Source of the DNA: Zygnema cylindricum
Lineage: Eukaryota; Streptophyta; Zygnematophyceae; Zygnematales; Zygnemataceae
Reading direction: 5' to 3'
NCBI GenBank assembly: GCA_037447655.1
Contig: JBBHKE010002455.1
Coordinates: 1-64,000 of the forward strand
DNA length: 64,000 nucleotides
Position 1 is the stretch's first letter. Every line of letters starts with the position of its first letter. Shown piece after piece: positions 42,830-54,684 of the stretch. The notes under the pieces are model-generated. The model was not told the origin of the DNA, made no database searches, and was given only the letters and a program-made list of their open reading frames with translations. A program made the translations under genes and the position numbers.

Positions 42830-45598
42830 ACCCCAACCTAATTAAATAACTACGGAAAGCAACCGCGTAAGCCCCCCCATCCCGGGGGAGCACGTTGAGG
42901 GAGTTCCGAAACCTGGCGACTATCCAAAGCAGCAACAGTCGATCGGAGGAAAATAGAAGCTTGCACTCGTTATAAAGCCACAGATAAGCGTTGACGATAA
43001 AAAGAAGTAAGGACCGAAGGAGGAGGGCTCCTTTGTCCTCGGCGCTCGAAAGCACGTCGAGCGCAAGTACGGAGAAAATCATCCATGGCAACACCCAGAC
43101 AACCAAAGACCTCGACCGCCATCAAAATAAAGTCATCCATAGGGTCCTAGTGGGCATAATCACGCTCCTTCGCCTTAGAGGCATCACAAGCCGCCACCCC
43201 AACATGTCGAGCCGCTTGACCAACAACAGTAGCTGAAGTAGGGTTCGCCAAAACTACATCACCGAAGATGCGACGGGCACCATCAAGCAGAACAACATCG
43301 ATCCGACGCTTGGGAATAATATGAGAAACTTCCCGACGCACAGAAAAGCCCCCCTTTCAAGCGATAGTCGCAACGCCATCGCGAATAGTGACGTGCGCCT
43401 GGATCAAATCTCCCCCATGGGAGCAACGAAGCAAATGGACACCATCGGCCCCGAAGACGCAACCACATGCACAAACAAGAGAGCCAAGTAAAGGAGGATG
43501 GGGGAGGCCAAGGCGAAACCGGAGGGCGGTGGTGAATTGAGCCGGTGAGAATCGGAGAATGGACAAAATCGGTGTAGCGAAAAGCAAAGACCCAGAACTA
43601 GTTCCGCCACAAGAGAGAAGACAGGCACGAGAAGGTTCGGAGGGAAGCGCCTTCAGAATGTCAAATTTATTGGCGGCGACAACCCGATCAGAAATCGATT
43701 CATGGACACGCTCAACAGATTTTGTAACAAGGGTGGAGAAAATTGGCACATCCACTAGGGCATGGGGAGGAAGAGAACGTGACGCGTCCAATAGAGATCG
43801 CTGGAAGGCAAACACACCGTCTGAAAACCGGGGGATAACAGTAGCTAGAACGGGAGTGTCCCCAACCAAGAAACGGGAAACCAGAGTGGAGGCAATAAGA
43901 CACCAACTTCCCAAATAGGCAGCGAGAGCAACACGAGCAGTGGATTGTAGACCCAACCCCCCAGTAGAGACAGGGAGGGATGCTTGAATGCGGGCGATGG
44001 CCCAAACTCGCGATCAAATGCCCCTCGACCTAATAGAGTGTGGAGGACTTCTATGAGGCGATCGTCAAAAGCCGAGAGAGAGGAGATAAATGTTGGAGTG
44101 GGAGGGGAAGTACGAGTAAGATAGGAAGGGCGGTGGGGAAACACCTGGTTAACATAGCAAAAGCAACTTGGGGATCGGGAAGGCGAGGAAGATCGTCCAC
44201 TTGGGCTAGATCTGTTTGTAAAGCATCATGAAGGAATTGGGTCACGGAAGTATCCGAACCAAGGGGGCAACCAACCACTCGAATGCCATCAGAGGGAGAA
44301 GGGGTTTGAAAACCAAGAGGTGGAGTAAACGAAAGTGGAATATCCTGAGGAGACCAAATAAAACAATTCGATGGCTAGACTGAAAGGTTGATTTCGGCTA
44401 AATGTTCCTTGAAAAAATCATATGCCAACACGACTTGTTTTTTGGGCCCAATGATTTGCGTATCATCTGCGACCGAAGGGAAAAGGCAAGAAGGGAAGGC
44501 GGCTGCGGAGGCAGGAAAGGCGCGGTAATGGGCGAGGGCGAACAAAGGTCGGCCGAGAGGGTCACCTTGGCGGGTGCCAGTAGCAGAGGAGAGAGGAATG
44601 AGATCACCATCGACTAAGAAGGAATTGTTGTTTGTCAAAGAATAGAAAGCCCTCACAAAGGGGAATAATTGGACAATCGGAGATGGAGCCGCCATAAGCT
44701 CTGAAAAAATCACGTTCCGATCCATCCTATTAAAAGCATTGGAAACGTCAACCTGAAGGACCAACCAATCCAGATGTACATCCAACAAAGTCCGAATCTC
44801 GTGGACCACGGCCTCATAACCCCCTCTCGTGGCCACTCCAAACTGATGAGGAGAAAATGGTTGGAGCTGGAGACATATCGCACGAGCCACCAATCTATAT
44901 AAAACCTCTCCCACGGCGATAGGGCGAATCCCACCATTAGGTTTGGCAGCTGCCACAGGGCGTGACGCCGTGAGAAGATTAAAAATCCGAGGGGGAACAT
45001 CCCCACTAGAAATAAGGGAACATACTCGAAAAAACAAATTGAACCCCCAAGCACCCGATTCAAGGGGCAAAACGTCACGAAACAACTCATACAATGTGCC
45101 CGAGGGCCCCCCCGCTGAAAGGTGAGGAGAAGAGCTAAGAGCCTTAATGAAATCCTCCCGATCGAAAGTAAAACTCTCAGGAGGCTCAAAGGCGTGGATT
45201 GAAGGGGGTAAAGGGGAAGGGGCAGGGGGGTGGAGAGCTCCAAGGACCTCAATAGTGGAAGATGATCCGAGGGCAGGGGTGAATGGCTGTAGGGCCCGAA
45301 CCGCTCGAGAAAGCTCACCAACACGGCCTAAGTAAATTGCTCGACGATAAGAGGCCGGGACATCCGATGGCCTAGGTGGCCGACGTTGTATGAAAGAGGT
45401 GCTCGATACCTGATCCTCATGCTCGGCGTGGAGGGCCTTCCAGTCACCACGAAGGAATCGGCGACAACGGGCCATTGTTTGTCTAGCCCCACTGCCCCCT
45501 CCACGACTTGGAAGGACTAGCACCCAGAGAGAGAACATAAGAAGAAGGTTCCAAGGAGCAATGTCCGCCGAGTTTGAAGAAATGTGGGACAAGGGGGT
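42830..45598 (-). pseudogene. Non-LTR retrotransposon with restriction-like endonuclease: 3' unit of a tandem duplication
   Basis: Reading down the minus strand: N-terminal extension; reverse transcriptase with LQVDVSNAFNRMDR (palm), TRQGDPLGRPLFALAHY (QGDP box) and VADDTQI (catalytic DD); then, after TAG at 44375-44377, a thumb-like region (VTQFLHDALQTDLAQVDDLP); then CACGCVFGADGVHLLRC, a CCHC cluster; then, after a frameshift near 43360, RRIDVVLLDGARRIFGDVVLANP with KERDY, a PD-(D/E)xK-like nuclease. RT followed by CCHC and a restriction-like nuclease is the R2/NeSL-type order of site-specific non-LTR elements. The 3' end carries GGGGTTGGGGTTG on the element strand. Inactive. Confidence 0.8.
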
Positions 45599-46123
45599 GA
45601 CCCGTCCAATAGAGATCGCTGGAAGGCAAACACACCGTCTGAAAACCGGGGGATAATAGTAGCTAGAACGGAGGTGTCCCCAACCAAGAAACGAGAAACC
45701 AGAGTGGAGGCAAAAAGACACCAACTTCCCAAATAGGTAGCGAGTGCAACACGAGCAGTGGATTGTAGATCCAACCCCCCAGTAGAGACAGGGAGGGATG
45801 CTTGAATGCGAGCCGATGGCCCAAACTCGCGATCAAATGCCCCCCGACCTAATAGAGTGTGGAGGACTTCTATGAGGCGATCGTCAAAAGCCGAGAGAGA
45901 GGAGATAAATGTTGGAGTGGGAGGGGAAGTACGAGTAAGATAGGAACGGTGGTGGGGAAAACACCTGGTTAACATAGCAAAAGCAACTTGGGGATCGGGA
46001 AGGCGAGGAAGATCGTCCACTTGGGCTAGATCTGTTTGTAAAGCATCATGAAGGAATTGGGTCACGAAAGTACCCGAACCAAGGGGGCAACGAACCACTC
46101 GAATGCCATCAGAGGGAGAAGGG

Positions 46124-47318
46124 TGAAATTTTATGGGCTCCATTGCCACACAGAATTCGCAGGTCCAAAGAAGCTAATCTAGATAGTGCCGACTCCAAGT
46201 TTATATAAACCGAAATTATTGACCCCTTGACAATCAAAACCCCATTATAGCTTCACCCATGTGAAATAAGACTTTCTGTGTGCTCAGTTCCACCACAAAA
46301 TGCAAAGTTTGAATATGTGTTTTGGACAATATTCCCCACTTTGACTTTCCCACTGAATAAGTGCCACCCTGGCACGCAAAGACTCTGACCGACTACACTC
46401 CTGTGTAGCCTGGACTCCCCTGAGTCCGCAGCAAAAATAATCAATGAAATTGCTCACCTGAGCATTAAGTTATCAATGGTCAAAGATGACCTATTTGTAC
46501 AGATGCTCTCTGGGAGAGAGGCTGAAACCCAAAAATATTCTAAGTCCTAAACTACCTCTCTAAACATACTACAAGTGTACCTATCCAATCAAGAGAGTGT
46601 AAGGTACAAGAAGGTACAGGTACCGATGTACTTCTTATACGACCATAGTACGGCATGGCCGCTCCGCTGACGCGTGTCAATTTCTGAGCCGAAGTTGCTC
46701 TCTGCGTGATACCCGCTGTCCAATCATCTTTCGCCACGTGTCATCCGCTGGCATACGCTCAGCAAACGGCCAAATGTCCCCTTCGGTGCGTCGGCTCCAC
46801 CGGGAGCCGTCGGATCATAAAACCGCATCGAATCACGTCCGTTAAATTCAATGTCGTTTCGTTTCATATGAGTATGTAGATTTGTACCAAGTTTAAATAC
46901 GTTTCGATCTACGTTAGTTCGTTGTTTCGTTAACATCTAAGTGGATAAGACGTACAACTATCTCATCACTTGTAGATCCTGGTTCAATTCTCCATAATGG
47001 CAGTATTTTGGTAGAAAGCCTTCTATTATTATATCTTAGTGTGTACTGTAAATAGCTAATTAAATACCGGACCATATATGTTTAACGTTTCAATGAGAAT
47101 TAAGGGCTAGGTCAAGGCTAACCGTACGGCTTGTACAGTGAGAGACCTTGGTTCAAATCTGGTTAGGTCCAATATTTTATTCATCTTTCTTTCTGACTAT
47201 GGCGGCAACCATGGCTATCTCTGTCTTCCAATGACTACGACAAGTATGGATGACTTTTGAAGACCATCTAGCAAACACATAGAATAAATTCAGACCTACA
47301 AAATACCCAATTTTAACA
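46124..47318 (-). mobile_element. Solo LTR inserted in the duplicated non-LTR element
   Basis: On the minus strand TGTTAAAATTGGGTATTTTG to ATAAAATTTCA, flanked by AAGGG at 46119-46123 and 47319-47323. The undisturbed site AGAAGGGGTTTGAAAACC is at about 44298 in the sister unit. 1195 bp. Shares CATGTGAAATAAGACTTTCT and TGCTCA-type blocks (in complement) with the other LTRs. Confidence 0.93.
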
Positions 47319-49112
47319 AAGGGGTTTGAAAACCAAGAGGTGGAGTAAACGAAAGTGGAATATCCTGAGGAGACCAAATAACACACTTCGATGGCTAGAC
47401 TGAAAGGTTGATTTCGGCTAAATGTTCTTTGAAAAAATCATATGCCAACACGACTTGTTTTCTGGGCCCAATGATGTGCGTATCATCTGCGACCAAAGGG
47501 AAAAGGCAAGAAGGGAAGGCGGCTGCGGAGGCACGAAATGCGCGGTAATGGGCGAGGGCGAACAAAGGTCCGCCGAGAGGGTCGCCTTCGCGGGTGCCAG
47601 TGGGAGAGTTAAGAGGAATGAGATCACCATCGACTGAGAAGGAAAGGTTGTTTGTCAATGAATAGAAAGCCCTCACAAAGGGGAATAATTGGACAATCGG
47701 AGATGGAGCCGCCATAAGCTCTGAAAAAATCATGTTCCGATCCATCTTATTAAAATCATTGGAAACATCGACCTGAAGGACCAACCAATCCGGATGTACA
47801 TCCAACAAAGCCCGAATCTCGTGGACCACGGCCTCATAGCCCCCCTCTCGTGGCCACTCCAAACTGATGAGGAGAAAATGTTGGTTGGAGCCGGAGACAT
47901 ATCGCACGAGCCACCAATCTATATAAAACCTCTCCAACGGCGATAGAGCGAATCCCACCATTAGGTTTGGCGACTGCCACAAAACGGGACGCCGTGAGAA
48001 GATTAGAAATCCAAGGGGGAACATCCCCACTAGCAATAAGGGAACATACTCGAAAAAACACATTGAACCCCCAAGCACCCGATTCAAAGGGCAAAACGTC
48101 ACGAAACAACTCATACAATGTGCCCGAGGGCCCCCCTTGCTGAATGGTGAGGAGAAGAGCTAAGAGCCTTAATAAAAACCTCCCGATCAAAAGTAAAACT
48201 CTCAAGAGGCTCAAAGGCGTGGATTGAAGGGGGTAAAGGGGAAGGGGCAAGGGGGTGGAGAGCTCAAAGGACCTCAATAGTGGAAGATGATCCGGGGGCA
48301 GGGGTGAATGGCTGTAGGGCCCGAACTGCTCGAGAATGCTCACCAACACGGCCTAAGTGAATTGCTCGACAATAAGAGGCTGGGACATCCGATGGCCTAG
48401 GTGACCGACGTTGTATGAAAGAGGTGCTCGATACCCAATCCTCATGCTCGGCGTGGAGGGCTTTCCAGTCACCACGAATGAATCGGTGACAACATGCCAT
48501 AGTTTGTCTAGCCCCACTGCCCCCTCCACGACTTGGAAGGACTAGCACCCAAAGTGAGAACATAAGAAGAAGGTGCCAAGGAGCAATGTCCGTCGGGTTT
48601 GAAGAAATGTGGGACAAGGGGAGGTGGAGGGCATCTTGTACTATTGTTCTGACAGCCATAGGAATACGGGTGTACAATTGCGGGCGAGGGGCTCCCAAAT
48701 CGTAAGCCCCCAAAAAATCTAACTCACGGACGTAATTCCAATCCTCCTCTGTAGGGCTTGACGTGAGTGTGGTCGACGACTATTGAGGAGAGGTGATAGA
48801 CAAAGGACCACCTAAGGTTGTACAATGGCGACAACTCCGTGTATGAAGGGAAATACCGGCCCCCGCGGCAAAAAGGTTGTGACACCCAGGACATTCCAAA
48901 CGTCTAGAAGGTTTACGAGGTTTGGGTGGAGGTGGGGTTGGAAGAAGGGAATAAGAAGGGCTTCCAGACGTGGTTACTAAGTCACAGAAGCCATGGGAAT
49001 TGGGAGGGTGAGAGGAAGAGAAAGCGTGGGAGAGGAAAAGGAACCATGTTGGATGGATGGTGAAATTGGTAGTTGGCCAGAATATAAAATCAAGTTTGAT
49101 GTCGGAAAAGAA

Positions 49113-49134
49113 GGGGGGGGGGGGGGGGGGGGGG
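49113..49134. repeat. Poly-G run of 22
   Basis: Uninterrupted G run within a wider G-rich tract (49100-49240) at the 5' end of the non-LTR element; its complement encodes the Pro-rich leader. Confidence 0.85.
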
Positions 49135-49439
49135 AGAGGGGGGAAGGAGAGGGTTCAAGAATCGGTTTTGGGTGTGTAAGGTGTATATGGGGAGGGGGGT
49201 GGGCGGGTGGGGGGGGGTGGGGGGGGGGCAATGGGGGGTAATGGGTAAAGAGATGTCTTTTTTTATTTTATTATTATTTTTTTATTTTTTTTTTATTTTT
49301 TATTTCAAGTGATTGTGTTTGTGTGTGTGTTTGCACGTTTGTGCGTATGGATTTTGGAACTCGCTATATGGGGGGATGGGGAATCAAGCGAATCATGGGG
49401 ATGGTGGGGGAGCTAGGATGACACACCTGTGGTTTCGCC

Positions 49440-50335
49440 AATGTGCATGTGCGTGCTGTTGGCAGCGGCCGCAGGCCCGATCCGGAGGTACATAGTTACG
49501 GGAAAGAGGTGTTGTCGCGTAGTGAGGCCGGAAAAGACAGAAAAATGGAGATCCGGATGTACATAGTTACGGGAAAGAGGTGCAGATGGAAGTGGGGGAG
49601 GAGGGGGAGAACGGAGAGGTGGGGGAGAAGGGGGAGGTGGGGAAGAGGGATGAGGAGAGGGAGGAAAGGGGGGAGGAGAGGGAGGAGGAGAGGGTGGGCG
49701 AGAAGGGGGAGGTGGGGAAGCAAGAGGGGGAGAAGGAGGCGGAGGGGGGGGAGATGGAAGAGTTGAAGGGGTTAGAGTGGAAATTGTCAAGTTTGGTGCG
49801 ATGACAAAGCCTTTATGAGTGGTGTTCGATTCAATATGCTCTACTGTCATATAAGATTGATACAGGGTAAGTGAGCTCTATTAAGAAAGCGCGATAGCAA
49901 AACCATAAGAGGACATGGGAAAAAAAAAACGAAACGCAAAAACGAAATTGGAAAATTGAATACGGGAAAGACACACTAAAATAATAAACAACGCGAAATA
50001 AACCAGCACACACATAGGAGAGTCAACAAAGGACACGGTAAAGAACAACAAACACAAAACCAACAACAAAACAACGCACTCGAACAAAACTACCCAATCC
50101 AATAAAACTAAAAGGAAAAACACTAAATGCAACCCGTTAAATCCCCCGAGCTCGGCGAAGCACACCAAGAAAGATTCGGAACACGTCCACGATCCATAAT
50201 AAAAAAAAAAGATCTGAGGATTGAATCGTGCAGACGTATAAAGCCAAAATAAATGTTGACAATAAAAAGTCGTGAGGAGAAGGGAGGAATCTTAAGCCCC
50301 CCACTCTAGAGAAAACGCCGACCGTGTTATGCTAC
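49440..50335 (-). pseudogene. Fragments of a second, more diverged non-LTR element
   Basis: 50080-50330 parallels the 3' part of the first element: TATAAAGCCA near 50238 with GTTGACAATAAAAAG, against ATAAAGCCACAGATAAGCGT with GTTGACGATAAAAAG at 42971-43005. 49540-49760 is a purine-rich tract whose complement is Pro-rich like the first element's leader. No reverse transcriptase remains. Confidence 0.45.
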
Positions 50336-50517
50336 AACAATGATATAATGATGTAATGATATTGTCGATATCAAAGTTTGAATAAAATTCCTTTCTTTTT
50401 TGGTTAGGCAAATAATTTTGTGAAGTGTGTTTTTCTTGTAGAAAAGTACAAAGACACTTGTCAAAATAGTGGAAGTTATGGTAGACAAATGTGGTTGTTA
50501 AATTAGTTACAAAAACG

Positions 50518-50662
50518 TTTTGCTCTCTTACCTTCAGTGACTACAACAAGTATGGGAGCTAGAGAGCGGAGGTGGAGGCAGACTGTCCGTCCTTTTTCTT
50601 TTTCTTTTATAAAAACATATTTAAACCTAGAAAATACTCTAGAAATCTATAAATTTCAACAT
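50518..50662 (-). repeat. Truncated LTR start
   Basis: On the minus strand TGTTGAAATTTATAGATTTC with TATTTTCTAGGTTTAAATA, then CTCCACCTCCGCTCTCTAGC and ACTTGTTGTAGTCACTGAAG, the first ~145 bases of the LTR family (compare 6164-6290). The rest is missing. Confidence 0.7.
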
Positions 50663-51716
50663 AAGGTGTAGAACGAACTCGGGCATTTCTATCGCATTGG
50701 GTCAACTTTTTACTTTTGGTTTAAAATAGTAATTAATGACAAATTCACATATCAAATCTCCTTCACGATTCTCTTTTGAAATTATTTGTTCCCACACTTA
50801 ATTATGCAATGCAACCATTGACATTAAAACACATAACTTATGAAATGAATGCACAATATTTGAACTTCAAACGATTATTTCCTAAAACATACACTATGTA
50901 TTTTTCACCTAAAAAAAGAAAAATGATTTTAAATACTCTTTTAAATATAAAATTGGACCGTACATTCTTGTATTTTATATGCAATTACTCGTTTGGTACA
51001 TGTTTATCTTGTACAATTAGTTGTTTTAAGTGCATTTATTTTTTGCTTTACATCAACTTTGGTGTGTCCTGTATATATTTTACCCATTGTAATAGCCATT
51101 TACACTTCTAAGAGCCATGCTTACATGCAATTCTGTTTTACGAGAAAATATACAGTTCAAATAACGAGAAAAAGTTTTTGGCTTTATTCATTTGGCAAAA
51201 AAACGAACGCAACTTAGTTGAAATAACCCGACAAGATAAAAGAACTTTGGACCGCAAACTGCGGTTGAAATACTATGTCGTTGTCAAATTCGGCCTCCTT
51301 TTCTGTTTCCTTGTTTCCATTCCCGTTTCCTGTCGCTGTTTCCCTTTCTGTTATTTTTGTCCTTTTTGTTGTTAATGGTACCCTGCAGTTGTTAACATGT
51401 ACCACCACAATTTACCACGCTAATTAGGATTTACAAATCCTTGACTGAACAGAACAGGGACAGAAATTGATAACTTGACAATAGGAAATTCTTCCAAAAA
51501 CACCGTCATATTTTAACGCAAAAAACCAAAAACCCTCGTGGGATATAATCACAAGTCGATACATGTACCAAACAGGCGCAAATTTATATACCAGGCTTTC
51601 AAAATTCAAACGAGGTACAAAATCCGTACTTCCTCTTGTGGCAAAATTCTCTAAAGCCCTTATTCCTCAAAAAGATCTATCAACGTAAAAACCCCTAAAT
51701 TCTCTACAGTACAGTA

Positions 51717-52255
51717 CACCGCCAATCGCTATTAGCGTAAAAGCTTCTTTACGGAACATGAATAATTTCCGTGGTTTACGCTAATTAAGAATTTGAAAAT
51801 TTTGAAAAATAACATAGATTCTAATTGTTTAATAATTAATTTGGGTCTTTGAAAGAAATAAATGTCGGTCACAAACATGCTTACACTAATACAGGTATTA
51901 GTACAAAATCTGAAAAATCGTACACAAATCGTACGTTCACACAGTCGAAACATGGTTGCTGGACGAATATGTGCGAACGTGATATTTGACAACCTGATTT
52001 ATTTTCTCATGCGTCCGCAGTTACAAAAACTCATTAATTATACTTTTTTCACTTAAAAAAGTACAATTTTGTACGGTCTGTCACTTTCCGTACACCATAC
52101 TAATTAAATTATGACGTACTTCCGTTTTGTACGGTACTAAAATATTAACCCTAAATAGAGTAAAGAAAAAATTAGAATGAACTACGCTAATGGAGAATAA
52201 AAAAAAATAAACGGGACGGAATTAGCGTACACTACGCTAATAGCGATTGGCGGTG
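51717..52255. mobile_element. TA-flanked MITE in the left duplication copy
   Basis: TA|CACCGCCAATCGCTATTAGC and ATTGGCGGTG|TA, 24-base inverted ends, 539 bp. The right copy (about 58620) has CTACTTACTTATCGCAG with no insertion, so this insertion came after the duplication and TA is the target. Confidence 0.85.
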
Positions 52256-52416
52256 TACCTCCATATCGTACGAAAACTACAGTACTGTACCTTGAAAAAC
52301 GCCCGGAAAAAAACGCCCTGGAAATTGCTACGAAAACGAGGTTCACAAGTGTGTGAAATATATACAAACCGAACTACTGCAAAACGAAAACTTCTTCCGA
52401 AATTCTCCAAGGACCC

Positions 52417-53748
52417 ATTTGTACGCCAAAACCTCCGCCCTTGTTTCCACTTATCCCCACACCAGCGGCTCCCGTGACGCCTCTCCAGTTCCGTTTCCGT
52501 TCCCCCGGGCACAAAACTGGAGAGAGAAAGGGAGAGGGAGATTGAGAGGGAGAGGGAAAGGGAGCGAGAGAGGGAGAAGGGGAAGGAGAGGGAGATGGAG
52601 AGAGAGAGGGAGATGGAGAGGGAGAGGGAGATGGAGAGAGAGATGGAGAAGGAGAGGGAGAGATAGATTGAGAGGGGGAGGGAGAGGGGGAGAGAGAGGG
52701 AAAAGGACAAAACCTGGAGATGCCCATTCACATGCCCAATCAAACTTGAGAAGGCGCAAGGATCACTTTTCTCCAAAGAAAAAAAAAATCAATCTCTTTT
52801 AAAATGTCGACATTGACCCCCTTCTGTCCAGAAAAAGTAAAATGTCGATGAAATGTTAGTGGTAAAGCCTAGGCTACGCAAGGGACAAAAATCTTTACGA
52901 CGGTTATAACGGCCATAGAAAATTAAGCTGCGGAACATCAAATAAAAGAATGTGATGTGGACATTATAGGGTTACATGAAACCAAAAACATGGGCAATCG
53001 GACAACAGACGTTAAAAATCAGACAGTTGAAAAAAATGAAAATGAGACAGTGGAAAGGAAAAATCACACTCTAGAAATCAAACATTGCATTGAAAATTGG
53101 AGGTCTCTCAGACATTGCAAATTCAACATGGGACGTGATACTAAAGTTCTTCATTTCAGATTTTGTCGAATTTACCATTCTACGCATAAAATACGAGGCA
53201 GACACATTCAGTGTGGACATGGATCTGACATTTGATAATGGCTTTTGGACGTAAAATGAGGAACAGTTACTACATAAGAAAAAAAATTGGACAACAAACA
53301 TCAGATGTTGCAGAAACATTACCTAGATAAGACCACAATACATCAAAAATTCGACATTAGACATTATACATGAATTTTTTTGGATATTAGAGGTGGACTT
53401 TGGACCTGGAGATAAGAAAAGGACTTTGAACATTGGAAAGAACATCAAAAATTGGACATCAGACATACATCTGGCATCGACTGAGGAACACCTATCGTCA
53501 AATTCCTCATACTGAGTGGTGAACAAACCTGTTGAAAATAATTTTGGCATCTGGCATCGACTGAGGAACACCTATCGTCAAATTCCTCATACTAAGTGGT
53601 GAACAAACCTGTTGAAAATAATTTTGGCATTACTACAGCAATTTCCCCAGTTACATCCAAATAATAGAGAGAAACAGAAAACCCAAACAAAAAACGAAGA
53701 AAATCTTAGTATTGTTGGTTTTTGTCGGTGGAGCTGAATTAATAGTAC
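52417..53748 (-). pseudogene. Broken paralogue of the 58747-60968 small-protein gene
   Basis: Counterpart of exon 3 is 52517-52417 and of exon 2 is 53748-53609. Exon 3 still reads GAAGVGISGNKGGGFGVQMG in one frame. A short deletion (about 11 bases) after the ELD/ELE codons shifts the frame, and the stop TAG has become TGG. Exon 2 keeps both splice borders but has lost its reading frame through many small changes. Exon 1 is absent: at its expected place is the TA microsatellite near 54602. An 80-base tandem repeat has grown at the exon 2 edge (about 53468-53630). It is therefore a dead duplicate; whether it is transcribed cannot be seen. Confidence 0.65.
52515..52705. repeat. GA-rich minisatellite
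   Basis: GGGAGAGGGAGATGGAGAGA-type units beside the dead exon 3 copy; absent from the right duplication copy, so it expanded after duplication. Frames inside are artefacts. Confidence 0.8.
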
Positions 53749-54133
53749 CTGTTTGAAACACAGAAAAAATATGTCAAATTTAAAAAGGTATTTTTGAATC
53801 AAATAAAAAATTGGCCATGGATGACTTTGAACTAAGCAAAGTTCGAAAGCAAAAAATTATTCTAGAAAATTTTGCCAGTTACAAATGTGACTGTTGCTAA
53901 TTATGTGTTCTTGTTAGTTCTATTTTTCTGAATAAATTTACCTTCACATTAGATTGCAATCAAAACAACAACAAAAAAATCTTAATCTCTATCAACACAT
54001 ATATCATCTTCTTTTTCCCTTTTCAAAGAGTGATGGTTACTGTATGGCGAAGAACATTCGCCTGTGAATCTTTGCATGTATAAGAAATTGCATACATTAA
54101 GCTCCTCAATGTAATGTTTTACTGCCAAGCCTA

Positions 54134-54342
54134 CACCTTGAATCGCTATTAGCGTTCACGTATTTTTTACTCTTCAAACGCACTTTCTTCGTGCACACTT
54201 GTCGGATCACTAATTCGAAGATTATGATGGAAAGGTAAGATTCTTACTTTTCCGAATGGTGGTCCAAATCGGACACGTGTGCATAAAAAAAAGTCTATTT
54301 AAGTGGCGAAAAAAACATAAAAGCTAATAACTATACATGGTG
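54134..54342. mobile_element. TA-flanked MITE, left copy of a duplicated pair
   Basis: TA|CACCTTGAATCGCTATTAGC to ATACATGGTG|TA. Matches 60104-60327 in the right duplication copy, so it was present before the duplication. Confidence 0.8.
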
Positions 54343-54597
54343 TAGCTCATGAGAAAATTACGGGCATCGATTACCTGATGGAGCATGTCAAGGTGGAGGG
54401 ATGAACAAGAAAACAATATCACTTATAATTCACAAATGAAGTTACCCATTGATCCTTAACCTTTGGTCACCTGTGACTACACTGTTCATGGCTTGCTCAA
54501 ATAAAAGAATGATTGAAATTATCGCAAAATTAAAATGTTAATAGTACGAGTTTGAAGTTGGATTACAAGGTGGAATGCTGTGCAATTCTATAATTAA

Positions 54598-54601
<4 letters not shown>

Positions 54602-54681
<80 letters not shown>
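54602..54681. repeat. Long TA dinucleotide microsatellite
   Basis: About 80 bases of (TA)n, at the place where exon 1 of the small acidic gene should lie in the left duplication copy. Confidence 0.95.

Positions 54682-54684
<3 letters not shown>

Larger units (their letters stand above)
45599..49235 (-). pseudogene. Non-LTR retrotransposon: 5' unit of the tandem duplication, with N-terminal zinc finger
   Basis: The 5' part has a Pro-rich leader and a finger CPGCHNLFAAGAGISLHTRS near 48900-48836 (C2HC type, as at the N-terminus of R2-like proteins). Then come the same N-terminal extension and reverse transcriptase as the other unit (48614-47324), a solo LTR, then the thumb-like region (46123-45600), which stops at FAFQRSLLD and jumps straight into the second unit at PLSHISSN. 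The nuclease is missing from this unit. The TAG after INLSV is present here as in the other unit. Several frameshifts. Confidence 0.78.

Noticed and set aside
46938-46995. Possible tRNA gene
   Set aside because: A- and B-box-like words are present, but no acceptor stem or anticodon arm can be folded by eye; kept as a tRNA-like module in an LTR.
50776-51217. AT-rich plus-strand frames of 111 and 74 codons
   Set aside because: No motif, biased composition, no splice or homology support.
52237-52802. Overlapping Arg/Gly and Ser/Leu/Pro frames on both strands
   Set aside because: They come from the GA-rich minisatellite; only the piece reading GISGNKGGGFGVQMG is real, as a dead exon.
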